NCBI GenBank assembly: GCA_017939795.1
Contig: JAGBAA010000033.1
Location: 1 to 64,000, forward strand
Direction of reading: 5' to 3'
Origin: Thermoguttaceae bacterium
GTDB lineage: Bacteria > Planctomycetota > Planctomycetia > Pirellulales > Thermoguttaceae
DNA length: 64,000 bases
The stretch's first letter is position 1. The number at the start of each line of letters is the position of its first letter. The position numbers and the translations under genes were made by a program. Positions 8,478-17,203 of the stretch are shown in pieces. The notes beneath the pieces were generated by a model. It was not told the DNA's origin. It made no database searches and saw only the letters and a list, made by a program, of their open reading frames with translations.

Positions 8478-10577
8478 ATGGCAGCAGGAATAGAAAAAAT
8501 TCGCAATTTGGGGATCATCGCTCACATTGACGCCGGTAAAACGACGGTAACGGAGCGTATGCTTTACTATTCGGGCTTCAATCACAGAGTCGGTTCAGTA
8601 GATGAAGGAACGACCACGACGGACTTCGACGAAGAGGAGCAGGAGCGCGGGATCACGATTTATTCTGCCGCCATCACGTTCGACTGGAACGACTGCATCG
8701 TGAATCTGATCGACACGCCGGGCCACGTGGACTTTACAGCCGAAGTGGAACGCAGTCTCCGAGTTCTCGACGGTGCTGTCGTGATCTTCAGTGCCCGTGA
8801 GGGAGTGGAGGCACAGAGCGAAACGGTCTGGCGTCAGGCAGACAAATACAATGTGCCCCGCATGGCGTTCATCAACAAAATGGACCGCGAAGGGGCGAAT
8901 TTTGAAGATACGGTCTCCGAGATCGAAAAGCGGCTGAATGCCAACCCGCTCGTTCTGACGATCCCCATCGGTGCCGGTCCGGAACATATGCCGGATCCAT
9001 TCCGCGGCACGATCGACCTGATCCGGATGAAGATGTACGTCTGGGATCAGGAGTCCAAGGGAATGAAGTTTGAAGTGCGTGAAATTCCTGAAGAGATGCA
9101 GGATGAAGCGGAACTCTGGCGTTCGCAGATGCTCGATCAGCTTTCGATGTTCAGCGACGAGATCACGGAACTGATGCTTTCCGAAGAACCGATCCCGGAA
9201 GATCTGATCCACCGGGTGATCCGTGACGCGACGATCCATCTTCTCTGTGTACCGGTACTTTGCGGAACGGCACTGCACTATATCGGCGTCCAGCCGCTGA
9301 TGGATGCAATGTGCGCCTACCTTCCGTCTCCGCTGGACATCCCGCCGGTGGAAGGGATCGATCCGAAGGCGAAAGATCCCAAAAATCCGGAAGAGAACAA
9401 AAAGATCACGCGCAAGACCGATCCGAAAGAACCGTTCTGCGGCCTCGTTTTCAAAGTGGTTCCGGGCAAGCACGGCGACCTGTCCTACCTGCGCATCTAT
9501 TCCGGAACGCTCAAACCGGGTTCCCGGGTTCTGAATGTCGGAAAGAACGAAAAGGAAAATGTGCCGCAGATCTACCGGCTCCTGGCCGGCCACAAAGAAC
9601 TCATGAAAGACCCGGTCTACGCGGGCGACATCGTGGGGATCGTGGGTCTGAACCGGACGGTAACGGGCGATACGCTCTGCGAAACAGGCAAGCCGATCCT
9701 GCTGGAATCGATCGAATTCCCCGAAACGGTCATTTCCATGTCGATCGAACCGGAAACGTCAGCGGAACGCAAAAAACTTGACGAGACGCTGGCGATGATG
9801 CGCCGTCAGGATCCGACCTTCCAGGCTGTCGTGAATCCGGAGACCGGTCAGACGCTCATCAGCGGCATGGGCGAACTTCATCTGGAGATCATCAAGCACC
9901 GTCTTCTGCGCGACTTCAAACTCAACGTCCGTGTCCGTCCTCCGCGCGTCAGCTATCGTGAAACGCTCCGCAATACGGCAGAAGTGGTGGGGGAATGCAA
10001 TCGCAAGATCGGCGATACGCAGCTCTTCGCGCAGGTCAAGATCAAAATGGAGCCGTTCACGAAGGGAGACAAATCGGTCCTGGTGATCCCGATGCTTCCG
10101 ATCGAAACGCCCTGCCCGTTTGAGCTTCAGGATGCGGCAGTCCAGACGCTCCGCGAACAGGCAGACGGCGGCGGAATGTTCGGATTCCCGCTCATCCACA
10201 TCAAAACGACGGTCCAGGATGTCGTGATCGATGAGACGTCCAATGAAACGGCCGTCAATATCGCGGCGGCGGATGCGTTCAACAAAGCGATCCTCGCAGC
10301 CGGCATCGATCTGATGGAACCGATCATGAAGGTCGAGGTCACGACACCGGACGAATGCGTCGGCGGCATCATCGGCGACCTTCAGCAAAGACGCGCCCAG
10401 ATCAACCAGACGTACGTCCGCGGACGCAGCACCATCATTGAAGCGGAAGCACCGCTGGCGACTCTCTTCGGCTACGCCAACGACGTAAAGGGGCTGAGTC
10501 AGGGGCACGCCTCCTTCACGATGGAACCGTTCACCTACCGGCCGGCTCCGAAAGAAGTGATGGACAGTTTCATCTAA
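8478..10577 (+). CDS. fusA: Elongation factor G (probable EF-G paralogue)
   Basis: 699 aa, the usual EF-G length. EF-G is the GTPase that drives translocation and, with RRF, ribosome recycling. G1 motif AHIDAGKTT (about residue 15-23), switch II DTPGHVDF, NKMD, then domain II, domain III/V with GMGELHLE, and domain IV. Switch I reads DEGTTTTDFDEEEQERGITI, departing from the common HEGAATMDWMEQEQERG form; this suggests one of the planctomycete or spirochaete EF-G paralogues rather than the str-operon copy. No S12, S7 or EF-Tu genes are adjacent, which agrees. The ATG has no Shine-Dalgarno sequence (A-rich instead) and follows a long leader. Terminator at 10606. Confidence 0.9.
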   Translation: MAAGIEKIRNLGIIAHIDAGKTTVTERMLYYSGFNHRVGSVDEGTTTTDFDEEEQERGITIYSAAITFDWNDCIVNLIDTPGHVDFTAEVERSLRVLDGAVVIFSAREGVEAQSETVWRQADKYNVPRMAFINKMDREGANFEDTVSEIEKRLNANPLVLTIPIGAGPEHMPDPFRGTIDLIRMKMYVWDQESKGMKFEVREIPEEMQDEAELWRSQMLDQLSMFSDEITELMLSEEPIPEDLIHRVIRDATIHLLCVPVLCGTALHYIGVQPLMDAMCAYLPSPLDIPPVEGIDPKAKDPKNPEENKKITRKTDPKEPFCGLVFKVVPGKHGDLSYLRIYSGTLKPGSRVLNVGKNEKENVPQIYRLLAGHKELMKDPVYAGDIVGIVGLNRTVTGDTLCETGKPILLESIEFPETVISMSIEPETSAERKKLDETLAMMRRQDPTFQAVVNPETGQTLISGMGELHLEIIKHRLLRDFKLNVRVRPPRVSYRETLRNTAEVVGECNRKIGDTQLFAQVKIKMEPFTKGDKSVLVIPMLPIETPCPFELQDAAVQTLREQADGGGMFGFPLIHIKTTVQDVVIDETSNETAVNIAAADAFNKAILAAGIDLMEPIMKVEVTTPDECVGGIIGDLQQRRAQINQTYVRGRSTIIEAEAPLATLFGYANDVKGLSQGHASFTMEPFTYRPAPKEVMDSFI

Positions 10578-10605
10578 GATCCGACTGTTTTTTGAAGATC
10601 TCGTT

Positions 10606-10636
10606 CAGGGGATGAGACATTTCGTCCCCTGATCTT
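10606..10636 (+). terminator. Intrinsic terminator after EF-G
   Basis: CAGGGGATG (10606-10614) pairs with CGTCCCCTG (10623-10631), one U-G pair, followed by a short T-containing run. Confidence 0.65.
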
Positions 10637-10661
10637 TCATTTGACGGAGTTCCGTTCCTTT

Positions 10662-13223
10662 ATGCTTCCCGAACCGCTTCTTTCCAAACTCACGGATGCA
10701 CAGCGTCAGGCAGTCCTGCACAGGGATGGTCCGCTGCTGGTCGTGGCGGGGCCGGGAAGCGGAAAGACCCGCGTCGTGACGCACCGGGTCGCGCAGCTTC
10801 TGAGTGAAGGCGTTCTGCCGGAATCGATCCTCGTCCTCACCTTCACCAACAAAGCGGCGGATGAAATGAAGGAGCGGGTCCGTCAGCTCACCGGCTCGGC
10901 AAACGTCTGGATCGGGACCTTCCACCGGTTCTGCGCAAGACTCCTTCGTCAGTATGCAGACCGCGTCGGACTGGATCCCGGATACACGATCTACTCCGGA
11001 AACGAATCGGCCGCGGCAGTCCGCAGCGCCATGGCGCGTCTGAAGGAAATGGATGCGGAAAAAGAGGGACGGTACGCTGAGGTCAAATACTCTGCCGATT
11101 CCATCATGCACGCCGTCAGCGCCCTGAAAAACCGCTTTCTGGATCCGGTCTCCGAATTCGTTCCGGCACCGGGGAATGAACGGGAGGAATTTCTCCATGA
11201 TCTGCTTCCAGTCCTCGCACATGAAATGCAGCTGGCGAATGCCGTGGATTTCGACGATCTGCTTCTTCTGTCTGTCCGGCTCTTCCGTGAGGATCCAATG
11301 CTCCGGCGATCCATCGCGCGGCAGTTTGAGTACGTGCTGATCGATGAATACCAGGACACGAATCTGGCACAGTATGCGATCTCGCACGCACTGACGCTCG
11401 AAAGCACGAATCTTATGGCGGCGGGAGACCCGGATCAGTCGATCTACGGCTGGCGCGGCGCAAATATCGCGAATATTCTGGAATTCGAGAAAGATTTTCC
11501 GACGGCGAAAGTCGTGCATCTGGAAGAAAATTTCCGTTCCACCCAGTTCATCCTGAATGCCGCTGCCCAGCTGATCGAACACAATACGCAGCGAAAACCC
11601 AAAGCACTCTTCAGCCATCTCGGCGACGGACTGCCTGTACGTTTTCAAAGCAGCGCGAATGAAACGGAGGAAGCGGAACGGATCGCACGTGAGATCGCCG
11701 ACGCACTGTCCAGCGGAGTGCGGGATGCATCGGAATTCGCGGTCTTTTACCGAATGAATGCCGCCAGCATCCATTTTGAAAAAGCGTTTCGGCTCCATGG
11801 CGTTCCATTCCGGATCGTGCACGGCACAGAGTTTTTTGACCGAACGGAGATCCGTGACCTGCTCGCCTACTTCCGTCTTCTTGCCAATCCGCACGACAAC
11901 GAAGCGTTCCTCCGTGTCGTGAACGTCCCGGCCCGCGGGATCGGAAAGACGTCCCTTGACCATCTTCAGCGTTTCGCATGGGCCAACGGCTACTCACTCT
12001 GGGAAGCCGCGTCTCGGGCTTCGGAATGCACGGCACTGAAAAACCGGGCGATCGCCGCACTGGGAGGATTTACGGAATCGATCCTGGCCCTGAATGAGGT
12101 CCACGTTCAGACAGTCCAGAACTTCCGGAAGGCCGAGGGATCCAATGCCCCCCGTCTGCTGACTCTTCTGGCTCTTCAGCTGCTCGAAAAAACAGCGTAT
12201 CGCGAGCAGTTTGATCCGACGGATGAACAGGATGCCCAGCGGCTGCGGAATATCGAAGAATTCGTTTCTCTGGCCTCCCGATTTGACGAAACGTCCGAAT
12301 TCCCATCCCTCGCCGCGTTTTTGGAGCAGAATTCTCTGGCAGGAGAAACCGACGACTGGGCCTCTCCAGACGTCTTCGAAACTGCGGACGACGAAGGAAA
12401 TGCGGCAGCTGCCCGAAATGGCGGCGTGGCGCTCATGACGCTTCATGCAGCAAAGGGGCTGGAGTTCCCATGCGTTTACCTCACCGGATGCGAACACGGG
12501 ATCCTGCCGCACGAACGCGCTTTTGAAGATCCCATTCAGCTGGAAGAAGAACGCCGGCTCATGTTCGTCGGCATGACGCGCGCCAAGGAAGAACTGATCC
12601 TTTCCATGGCAGAATCGCGGGAATTGATGGGGAAACGGCGCACTTCGGCTCCCAGTCCGTTCCTTATGGAGCTTCCGCGGCATGAAATGCTGATGGAGAA
12701 TTTCCAGATGACGCTTTCCTTCGGCGAATTTCGGCAGGCAGACCGTCTGGACGAATCATTTGGTGAAGGACCGCAGGAAGAGATCTTTCGCCAGGAAACA
12801 GGTGAGCCGTCAGAGGCAGCTCCTGCGTTTTCGACATCCGGGAACCCGAAACAGTCCCCCGCCGGCAATGAGAACCAAACCGCAAAACAAGAATTTCCAG
12901 TGCGCCCGATCCCGCCGTTTTGCGATGAATCAGAAGCCTTCGGCACCGAGGAAACATTTGCGGAACCGGAAGATTTTGATCCCGGAATGTTTCGTCCTGC
13001 CGCACATTCAGAAAAGACCGGACGGACACAGGAACAGAAACCGCTTTCCAAACGCGAAGTTCTGCGGGAACGCCTCAAGATGGAAAAAAATCAGCCGAAA
13101 GGTGCCGATTCCACGATCTCTCAAACTCCGGCACTCAGAAAACTTCCCGTCATTCCAGGATTGATGACGGGAGCGGATCTGCTTCGCCAAAAAGACGCAC
13201 CGCAGGACAAAGACCCGTTTTGA
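10662..13223 (+). CDS. pcrA: UvrD/PcrA-type superfamily 1 DNA helicase
   Basis: 853 aa from ATG 10662, chosen because MLPEPLLSKLTDAQRQAV aligns with UvrD/PcrA N-termini; a TTG at 10641 is in frame but has no ribosome site. ATP-dependent 3'-5' helicase for repair and for clearing replication obstacles. Visible motifs in order: Walker A GPGSGKT, motif Ia TFTNKAADEMKERV, motif II DEYQDTN, motif III GDPDQSIYGWRGA, motif IV region LEENFRST, motif V TLHAAKGLEFPCVYL, motif VI EERRLMFVGMTRAKEEL. After about residue 670 comes a 180-residue tail of Glu/Pro/Ser/Gln-rich low complexity ending in a basic segment (KREVLRERLKMEKN), longer than the typical linker to the RNA-polymerase-binding Tudor-like domain, which I do not recognise here. 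pcrA versus uvrD cannot be decided by eye. Confidence 0.9.
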   Translation: MLPEPLLSKLTDAQRQAVLHRDGPLLVVAGPGSGKTRVVTHRVAQLLSEGVLPESILVLTFTNKAADEMKERVRQLTGSANVWIGTFHRFCARLLRQYADRVGLDPGYTIYSGNESAAAVRSAMARLKEMDAEKEGRYAEVKYSADSIMHAVSALKNRFLDPVSEFVPAPGNEREEFLHDLLPVLAHEMQLANAVDFDDLLLLSVRLFREDPMLRRSIARQFEYVLIDEYQDTNLAQYAISHALTLESTNLMAAGDPDQSIYGWRGANIANILEFEKDFPTAKVVHLEENFRSTQFILNAAAQLIEHNTQRKPKALFSHLGDGLPVRFQSSANETEEAERIAREIADALSSGVRDASEFAVFYRMNAASIHFEKAFRLHGVPFRIVHGTEFFDRTEIRDLLAYFRLLANPHDNEAFLRVVNVPARGIGKTSLDHLQRFAWANGYSLWEAASRASECTALKNRAIAALGGFTESILALNEVHVQTVQNFRKAEGSNAPRLLTLLALQLLEKTAYREQFDPTDEQDAQRLRNIEEFVSLASRFDETSEFPSLAAFLEQNSLAGETDDWASPDVFETADDEGNAAAARNGGVALMTLHAAKGLEFPCVYLTGCEHGILPHERAFEDPIQLEEERRLMFVGMTRAKEELILSMAESRELMGKRRTSAPSPFLMELPRHEMLMENFQMTLSFGEFRQADRLDESFGEGPQEEIFRQETGEPSEAAPAFSTSGNPKQSPAGNENQTAKQEFPVRPIPPFCDESEAFGTEETFAEPEDFDPGMFRPAAHSEKTGRTQEQKPLSKREVLRERLKMEKNQPKGADSTISQTPALRKLPVIPGLMTGADLLRQKDAPQDKDPF

Positions 13224-13267
13224 GCGTCGATCTCCGTTCCGCAGGGACCTGACGCAGAGATCAACGC
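13224..13267. other. Hairpin between converging pcrA and fmdE genes
   Basis: GCGTCGATCTC (13224-13234) pairs with GAGATCAACGC (13257-13267), ten of eleven bases. There is no strong T-run on either side, so terminator function is only possible. Confidence 0.4.
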
Positions 13268-13289
13268 ACGTTGGGGAACTGACTCACAC

Positions 13290-13868
13290 TCATTTTTGAG
13301 CCGCCGCTTTTGAAGCGCAGACCCGGCACAAACGCAGACCATTCACTTCTTCGAGACGCGTTTCCATCGTCCCTTCGCCGCACTGAGCACAAGGGATCGT
13401 CTTGTGCAGGCGCGCACATTGGGGCATCGGCTCATTGGGAATACTCACGAGAAAAACGTCTTCCAGTTCCGCATCCATCAGCCGGTCGATCATCTCCTGA
13501 CGCAGTTTCTTTCCTTCTTCACTGTCGCGGGCCGCTCCTTCCATACGGGTCCGCAGGTCGGCACACAGGTCCGGATCCAGAATGATGCGGGCACACTTTC
13601 CATCGGAACGGCGAAAGAACGTAAATGCGGCTTTTCCATAGTCGCGGAAAATGAAATTTCCCTTTCCGAAAGTACATCCGGTAAGGAACTGAACGGCATC
13701 GACCGCGCACATATCGTTTTCCACGACCGCGACGATCTCTTCATCTTTTGCTGAACCGATCTCCTTCAGACAGTATTCGGCAGCGCGCAGGCCAATAGTC
13801 AGGCCGGGGCAATGATGTCCGTGAAATGAAACCGCAGCCTGGATCTGCTCCGGAGTAAGTTTCGTCAT
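13290..13868 (-). CDS. FmdE family protein with C-terminal zinc ribbon
   Basis: 192 aa; AGGAGG lies six bases before the ATG at 13868. The FmdE domain (residues about 8-150) has the signature SFHGHHCPGLTIGLRAAEYCL, with the His and Cys that bind metal in this family, plus ENDMCAVDAVQFLTGCTFGKGN. The C-terminus has a CxxC...CxxC ribbon (CAQCGEG...CRVCA). FmdE proteins are named for a formylmethanofuran dehydrogenase subunit, but free-standing ones in bacteria are of uncertain function and often sit beside metal or corrinoid ABC transporters. Here it lies 79 bp downstream of a FecCD-type ABC operon on the same strand, so it probably shares that transcript. A metallochaperone or metal-cofactor role is inference. 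Confidence 0.85.
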   Translation of the reverse strand: MTKLTPEQIQAAVSFHGHHCPGLTIGLRAAEYCLKEIGSAKDEEIVAVVENDMCAVDAVQFLTGCTFGKGNFIFRDYGKAAFTFFRRSDGKCARIILDPDLCADLRTRMEGAARDSEEGKKLRQEMIDRLMDAELEDVFLVSIPNEPMPQCARLHKTIPCAQCGEGTMETRLEEVNGLRLCRVCASKAAAQK

Positions 13869-13947
13869 GGGAAATCCTCCTTTGATCTGAATTTCAAATT
13901 GATCTCAACTTTCAAAAATTTTGTTTTTTTATTTTTGGTTTTCCCGC

Positions 13948-14811
13948 TCATTCCTGAACGAACGCCGTGCGCATTCCCTGGATCTCATGGATCCGGATCG
14001 GAAGTCCGTAGACCTCTGAAAGTCTGGTTTCCGCCATATCCTCCGGGGCAGCTTCCGCAGCGGCCTCTCCATTTTTCAGAAGGAGAAGCCGATCCGCATG
14101 ACGCAGCGCATCGTTAATGTCGTGGATCGTCAGGAGGATCGAGACGCCGTCCTCCCGGGCGATCCTGCGCAAAAGCCTCAGGATCTCCGTCCGATTTTTC
14201 CAGTCCAGCGCACTCGTCGGTTCATCCAGCAGAATGAGCCGAGGTTCCTGAGCCAAAACACGAGCCAGCGCAGCTTTCTGCAATTCCCCTCCACTGAGCG
14301 TATCCAGCGGACGGAGAGCTTTTTCCGTCAAATCAAGACGCGCAAGCACGTCCCGCACTTTCTGCTCATCAGTCCGTCCGGAATTCCACGTCCGATGCGG
14401 AAGCCGGCCAAGAAGTACGGAATCAAAGACCGTCAAACCGCTTGAGACAGTACGCTGCGGCGCATACGCAACCAATTTTGCCCGACGTTCCGGACACATT
14501 TTCAAAAGATCGTGCTTCCCCAAACAGACCTGACCGGACGTCGGCATCAGGATCTGGTTCAGGCAGCGCAGAAGCGTCGTTTTTCCGGATCCGTTTGGCC
14601 CCAGGATCGCAAAAACGCAGCCCGGCGGGACCTCAAAAGAAACTCCACGGAGGATCTCGCGTTTTCCGTAACGAAATACGACAGAATCCACACGCAGAGG
14701 CTCGCCGTGACCCAGTATTCCGCCAAAGATCCCCGTTTCGCCTAAAGATCCCGTTTTGTCCGCAGGCGAAGCAGAAACGATGGAGGCAAAAGCGCGAAAA
14801 AGTGTCTTCAT
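13948..14811 (-). CDS. FecE/BtuD-type ABC transporter ATP-binding protein
   Basis: 287 aa. Start ATG overlaps the permease stop (ATGA, 14808-14811), with AGGAGG upstream inside the permease gene. Nucleotide-binding subunit of a metal-chelate or corrinoid importer. Motifs: Walker A GPNGSGKTT (about residue 72), Q-loop region AYAPQRT, signature LSGGELQKAALARVL, Walker B LILLDEPTSALD, switch His in LLTIHDIND. About 38 residues before the first beta strand (VDSVVFRYGKREIL) are extra and lack a known domain. Substrate cannot be read from the ATPase; context with FmdE and NikR suggests nickel, another transition metal or a corrinoid. Confidence 0.92.
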   Translation of the reverse strand: MKTLFRAFASIVSASPADKTGSLGETGIFGGILGHGEPLRVDSVVFRYGKREILRGVSFEVPPGCVFAILGPNGSGKTTLLRCLNQILMPTSGQVCLGKHDLLKMCPERRAKLVAYAPQRTVSSGLTVFDSVLLGRLPHRTWNSGRTDEQKVRDVLARLDLTEKALRPLDTLSGGELQKAALARVLAQEPRLILLDEPTSALDWKNRTEILRLLRRIAREDGVSILLTIHDINDALRHADRLLLLKNGEAAAEAAPEDMAETRLSEVYGLPIRIHEIQGMRTAFVQE

Positions 14812-15788
14812 TCCGAGCTCCCTCCTTTCCGATCAGCCAGCTGAACGAGCATCAGGAGGAAAAGCGGCGCGCCGATGAACGCCGTCAGGATCGCGACGGG
14901 CATCAAACGCGGCGCGAGGACCAGACGCGCGGCAGTGTCGGAGACAAGAAGCAGGATCGCACCGCTGAAAAACGACATCGGAAGCACAAAACGGTAGTCT
15001 TCACCCACGATCAGACGGCACAGATGCGGCACAACGAGCCCGACGAAACCGATGATCCCGAGCGCAGCGGTCAGGATCGCCGTAAGAAAAGACCCCAGGA
15101 CCATCACCGCAAGCCGGATCCGTCGTGTTCGGACCCCAAGTCCGCGGGCGGTTTCTTCTCCAAGGGAAAGCGCGTTGAATCTCCAGCTCTGAAGCATGAA
15201 CCAGACCCCCGCAAGCGGCACGAGAACAGCCAAAGTGCCGATCGTCGGCCACGTTCCGCGCTGAGTGTCTCCGAAGGACCAGTAAACGATCGACGCCAGC
15301 TGCTGTTCGTCCGCGATGTACTGCATGAGCATGATCCCGGCAGAATAAAACGTACTGAGCGCCACGCCGATGAGGATGATGGTCTCTGGACGAACATTTC
15401 GTTTCGCGGCCAAAAGCAGGATCAGAAGGACCGCAAGCAGTGCACTGAGGAATGCTCCGCCGGTCACCTGAAACGCCGAGACTGCCGTTCCTCCCAAAAT
15501 GACCGCCAGTGCCGCACCGAATGCCGCCGCACTCGAAACGCCAAGCGTAAACGGCGAACTCAGCGGATTGCGAAGGACCGCCTGCATCGAGGCCCCCGTC
15601 ACGGAAAGTCCCGCTCCTGCAAGAATGGCCGTAAGGGCCTGCGGGATCCGCGAATGAAACAGAATGGCTTTCCCCGCAGTGTCCAGATCCCAAAGCGAAA
15701 TACGGGCGGTTCCAAGCAAAACACAGACCGCAAAAACAAACGGAAGCACCAGGGCCGCGGCCAGGACCCAAAAGAAACGCCAGTTCAT
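14808..15788 (-). CDS. FecCD/BtuC-type ABC transporter permease
   Basis: 326 aa, about ten hydrophobic segments, the family's usual size. The ATG overlaps the stop of the substrate-binding gene (ATGA at 15785-15788) with GGAGG four to five bases upstream. FecCD signatures: GAGLSVTGASMQAVLRNPL, LGVSSAAAFGAALA, GEETARGLGVRTRRIR, and GFVGLVVPHLCRL, which contacts the ATPase. It forms the dimeric channel for siderophore, haem, cobalamin or metal-chelate import across the inner membrane. It is translationally coupled on both sides, so it is made with the binding protein and ATPase in one complex. Confidence 0.93.
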   Translation of the reverse strand: MNWRFFWVLAAALVLPFVFAVCVLLGTARISLWDLDTAGKAILFHSRIPQALTAILAGAGLSVTGASMQAVLRNPLSSPFTLGVSSAAAFGAALAVILGGTAVSAFQVTGGAFLSALLAVLLILLLAAKRNVRPETIILIGVALSTFYSAGIMLMQYIADEQQLASIVYWSFGDTQRGTWPTIGTLAVLVPLAGVWFMLQSWRFNALSLGEETARGLGVRTRRIRLAVMVLGSFLTAILTAALGIIGFVGLVVPHLCRLIVGEDYRFVLPMSFFSGAILLLVSDTAARLVLAPRLMPVAILTAFIGAPLFLLMLVQLADRKGGSSE

Positions 15789-17203
15789 GGATCCTCCTCC
15801 ATCGGAATCGTTTCTGCTGAAGCCGTTTCCGCCGAAGCCGTTTCTGCCTGGCGCGTTTCTTCTGGAACATTTTCCATCAAGACAGGACGAAAGACCTGAC
15901 TCCGAAGCGGTCCGGCGACTTCATCCAAGACCGGAGAACCCGTCAAAAACTCGAAGATCTCACGGACTTTCGCGTCGAGATCCACGTCTGCGAACGCATC
16001 CGGATAGAGCGTCTTGCCGATGAACCACGCATTGGCGAGCCGGGCCTCAAGATTCGCCTGATAGGAAGAATTCGGGTAAAGCGCGAACACACGGCCGTTC
16101 TTCACCGCATCCAGCTGACGATAGATCGGGTCGGTCCGAAGTTCCTGGAGTCCGTTTTTCCCCGGAACATCCATCGTCCCCAGATCCAGAAAAACCACCT
16201 GAGGATCCCAAAGCAGGATCTGTTCGCGAGTCACGGCCAACTGTTCGGCAGGAATGAAGTCCTGAACGCCGTCCCGGACAACATTTTGCGCTCCGACCCA
16301 CTCAAACGGCGGATAGTTGGACGACGTTGAATGGATCCCGTGTGCTCCGCGATACGAAAGACCTCCCAGATAGACCCTCGGTCTTTGATCCAGCGGAAGC
16401 TCCGGAGCACGTCTCTGGAGTTCACGCACATTCTCTTCAATGAACGCAATGACGGCCTCAGCACGCTCCGAAACGCCAAGGACTCTGCCGATCTGCCGGA
16501 GGGAAGCGTAAAGCGTCTCGCGATTTTCTCCAAGATCTCCGTAGAGAAACTCTTCTACCGGGATCCCCGTCCGCGATCCCAGAACTTTCGGATCCATTCC
16601 CGCCCCGGTATTTTTCGAGCGCAGAATGAGTTCCGGCTTTTTCTCAAGCGTCAGGATCGCTTCAACATTCTGCCGGCCGTGGCTTTCGCCCGTAACGGGC
16701 AGACGGCGCAAATTCGGGCACGCGATCCGGTAGGGGACCGTCTGGGACTCGTCCTTCTCGATCTGCTCGACTCCAACCGCCCGGTCCGCACAGCCAAGAT
16801 AGACGGCAAGACGCAGACTCCCCGCTCCGTCGCAGAGTATGGCAGACGGAACGGCATCGCAGGACAGCGTTTCGGCAGGATCCAGAACTTCACGGGTTCC
16901 CTTTTCTGAACCATCGGAAGAGATCCCCGAACCGGACATTCCGCATCCGCAGAGAAAAACGGGAAAAATCAAAAGAAGCAGAGCGGCCGTTTTGCGTACC
17001 GATGCCGAAATACGATGCGGCAGAATTCCGCGTACCGAAGATCCGGACAGCAGGAACCGGCCCCAAAGACGGAGCGTCTTCTTCTCTGTTTCCAGCTCCG
17101 CAAAGCGTGACGGAGCACTCGATCCTGCTCTCGATCCTGCTCTCGATCCTGCTCTCGATCCTGCTCTCGATCCTGCTCTCGATCCTACTCTCTTTTCTCT
17201 CAT
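15785..17203 (-). CDS. Periplasmic metal-chelate/corrinoid binding lipoprotein with GSRA-repeat N-terminus
   Basis: 472 aa. The ATG at 17203 overlaps the stop of the pseudopilin gene (ATGA). The only signal segment is internal: a hydrophobic stretch (about 71-84) followed by lipobox L84-C85-G86-C87. The first 70 residues are therefore an unusual cytosolic extension starting with five GSRA units from a 12-bp minisatellite. I found no ATG, GTG or TTG start with a ribosome site between the repeat and the lipobox. The mature part is a class III (BtuF/FepB-like) binding protein: VYLGCADRAVGVEQIEKDE, EAILTLEKKPELIL, GIPVEEFLY, then LLWDPQVVFLDLG and the C-terminal lobe. It delivers substrate to the FecCD permease. 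Substrate is unknown. Confidence 0.87.
   Translation of the reverse strand: MREKRVGSRAGSRAGSRAGSRAGSRAGSSAPSRFAELETEKKTLRLWGRFLLSGSSVRGILPHRISASVRKTAALLLLIFPVFLCGCGMSGSGISSDGSEKGTREVLDPAETLSCDAVPSAILCDGAGSLRLAVYLGCADRAVGVEQIEKDESQTVPYRIACPNLRRLPVTGESHGRQNVEAILTLEKKPELILRSKNTGAGMDPKVLGSRTGIPVEEFLYGDLGENRETLYASLRQIGRVLGVSERAEAVIAFIEENVRELQRRAPELPLDQRPRVYLGGLSYRGAHGIHSTSSNYPPFEWVGAQNVVRDGVQDFIPAEQLAVTREQILLWDPQVVFLDLGTMDVPGKNGLQELRTDPIYRQLDAVKNGRVFALYPNSSYQANLEARLANAWFIGKTLYPDAFADVDLDAKVREIFEFLTGSPVLDEVAGPLRSQVFRPVLMENVPEETRQAETASAETASAETIPMEEDP
17121..17192. repeat. 12-bp minisatellite, five perfect copies and one variant
   Basis: GATCCTGCTCTC is repeated from 17121 to 17180, with a variant copy at 17181-17192. 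On the minus strand it encodes GSRA in the binding-protein leader. The unit is a multiple of three, so expansion keeps the frame. Confidence 0.95.

Noticed and set aside
13290-13868. Subunit of formylmethanofuran dehydrogenase in a C1 pathway
   Set aside because: Only the FmdE-like domain is present; no other fmd/fwd or methanofuran genes are near, and the neighbours are an ABC importer.
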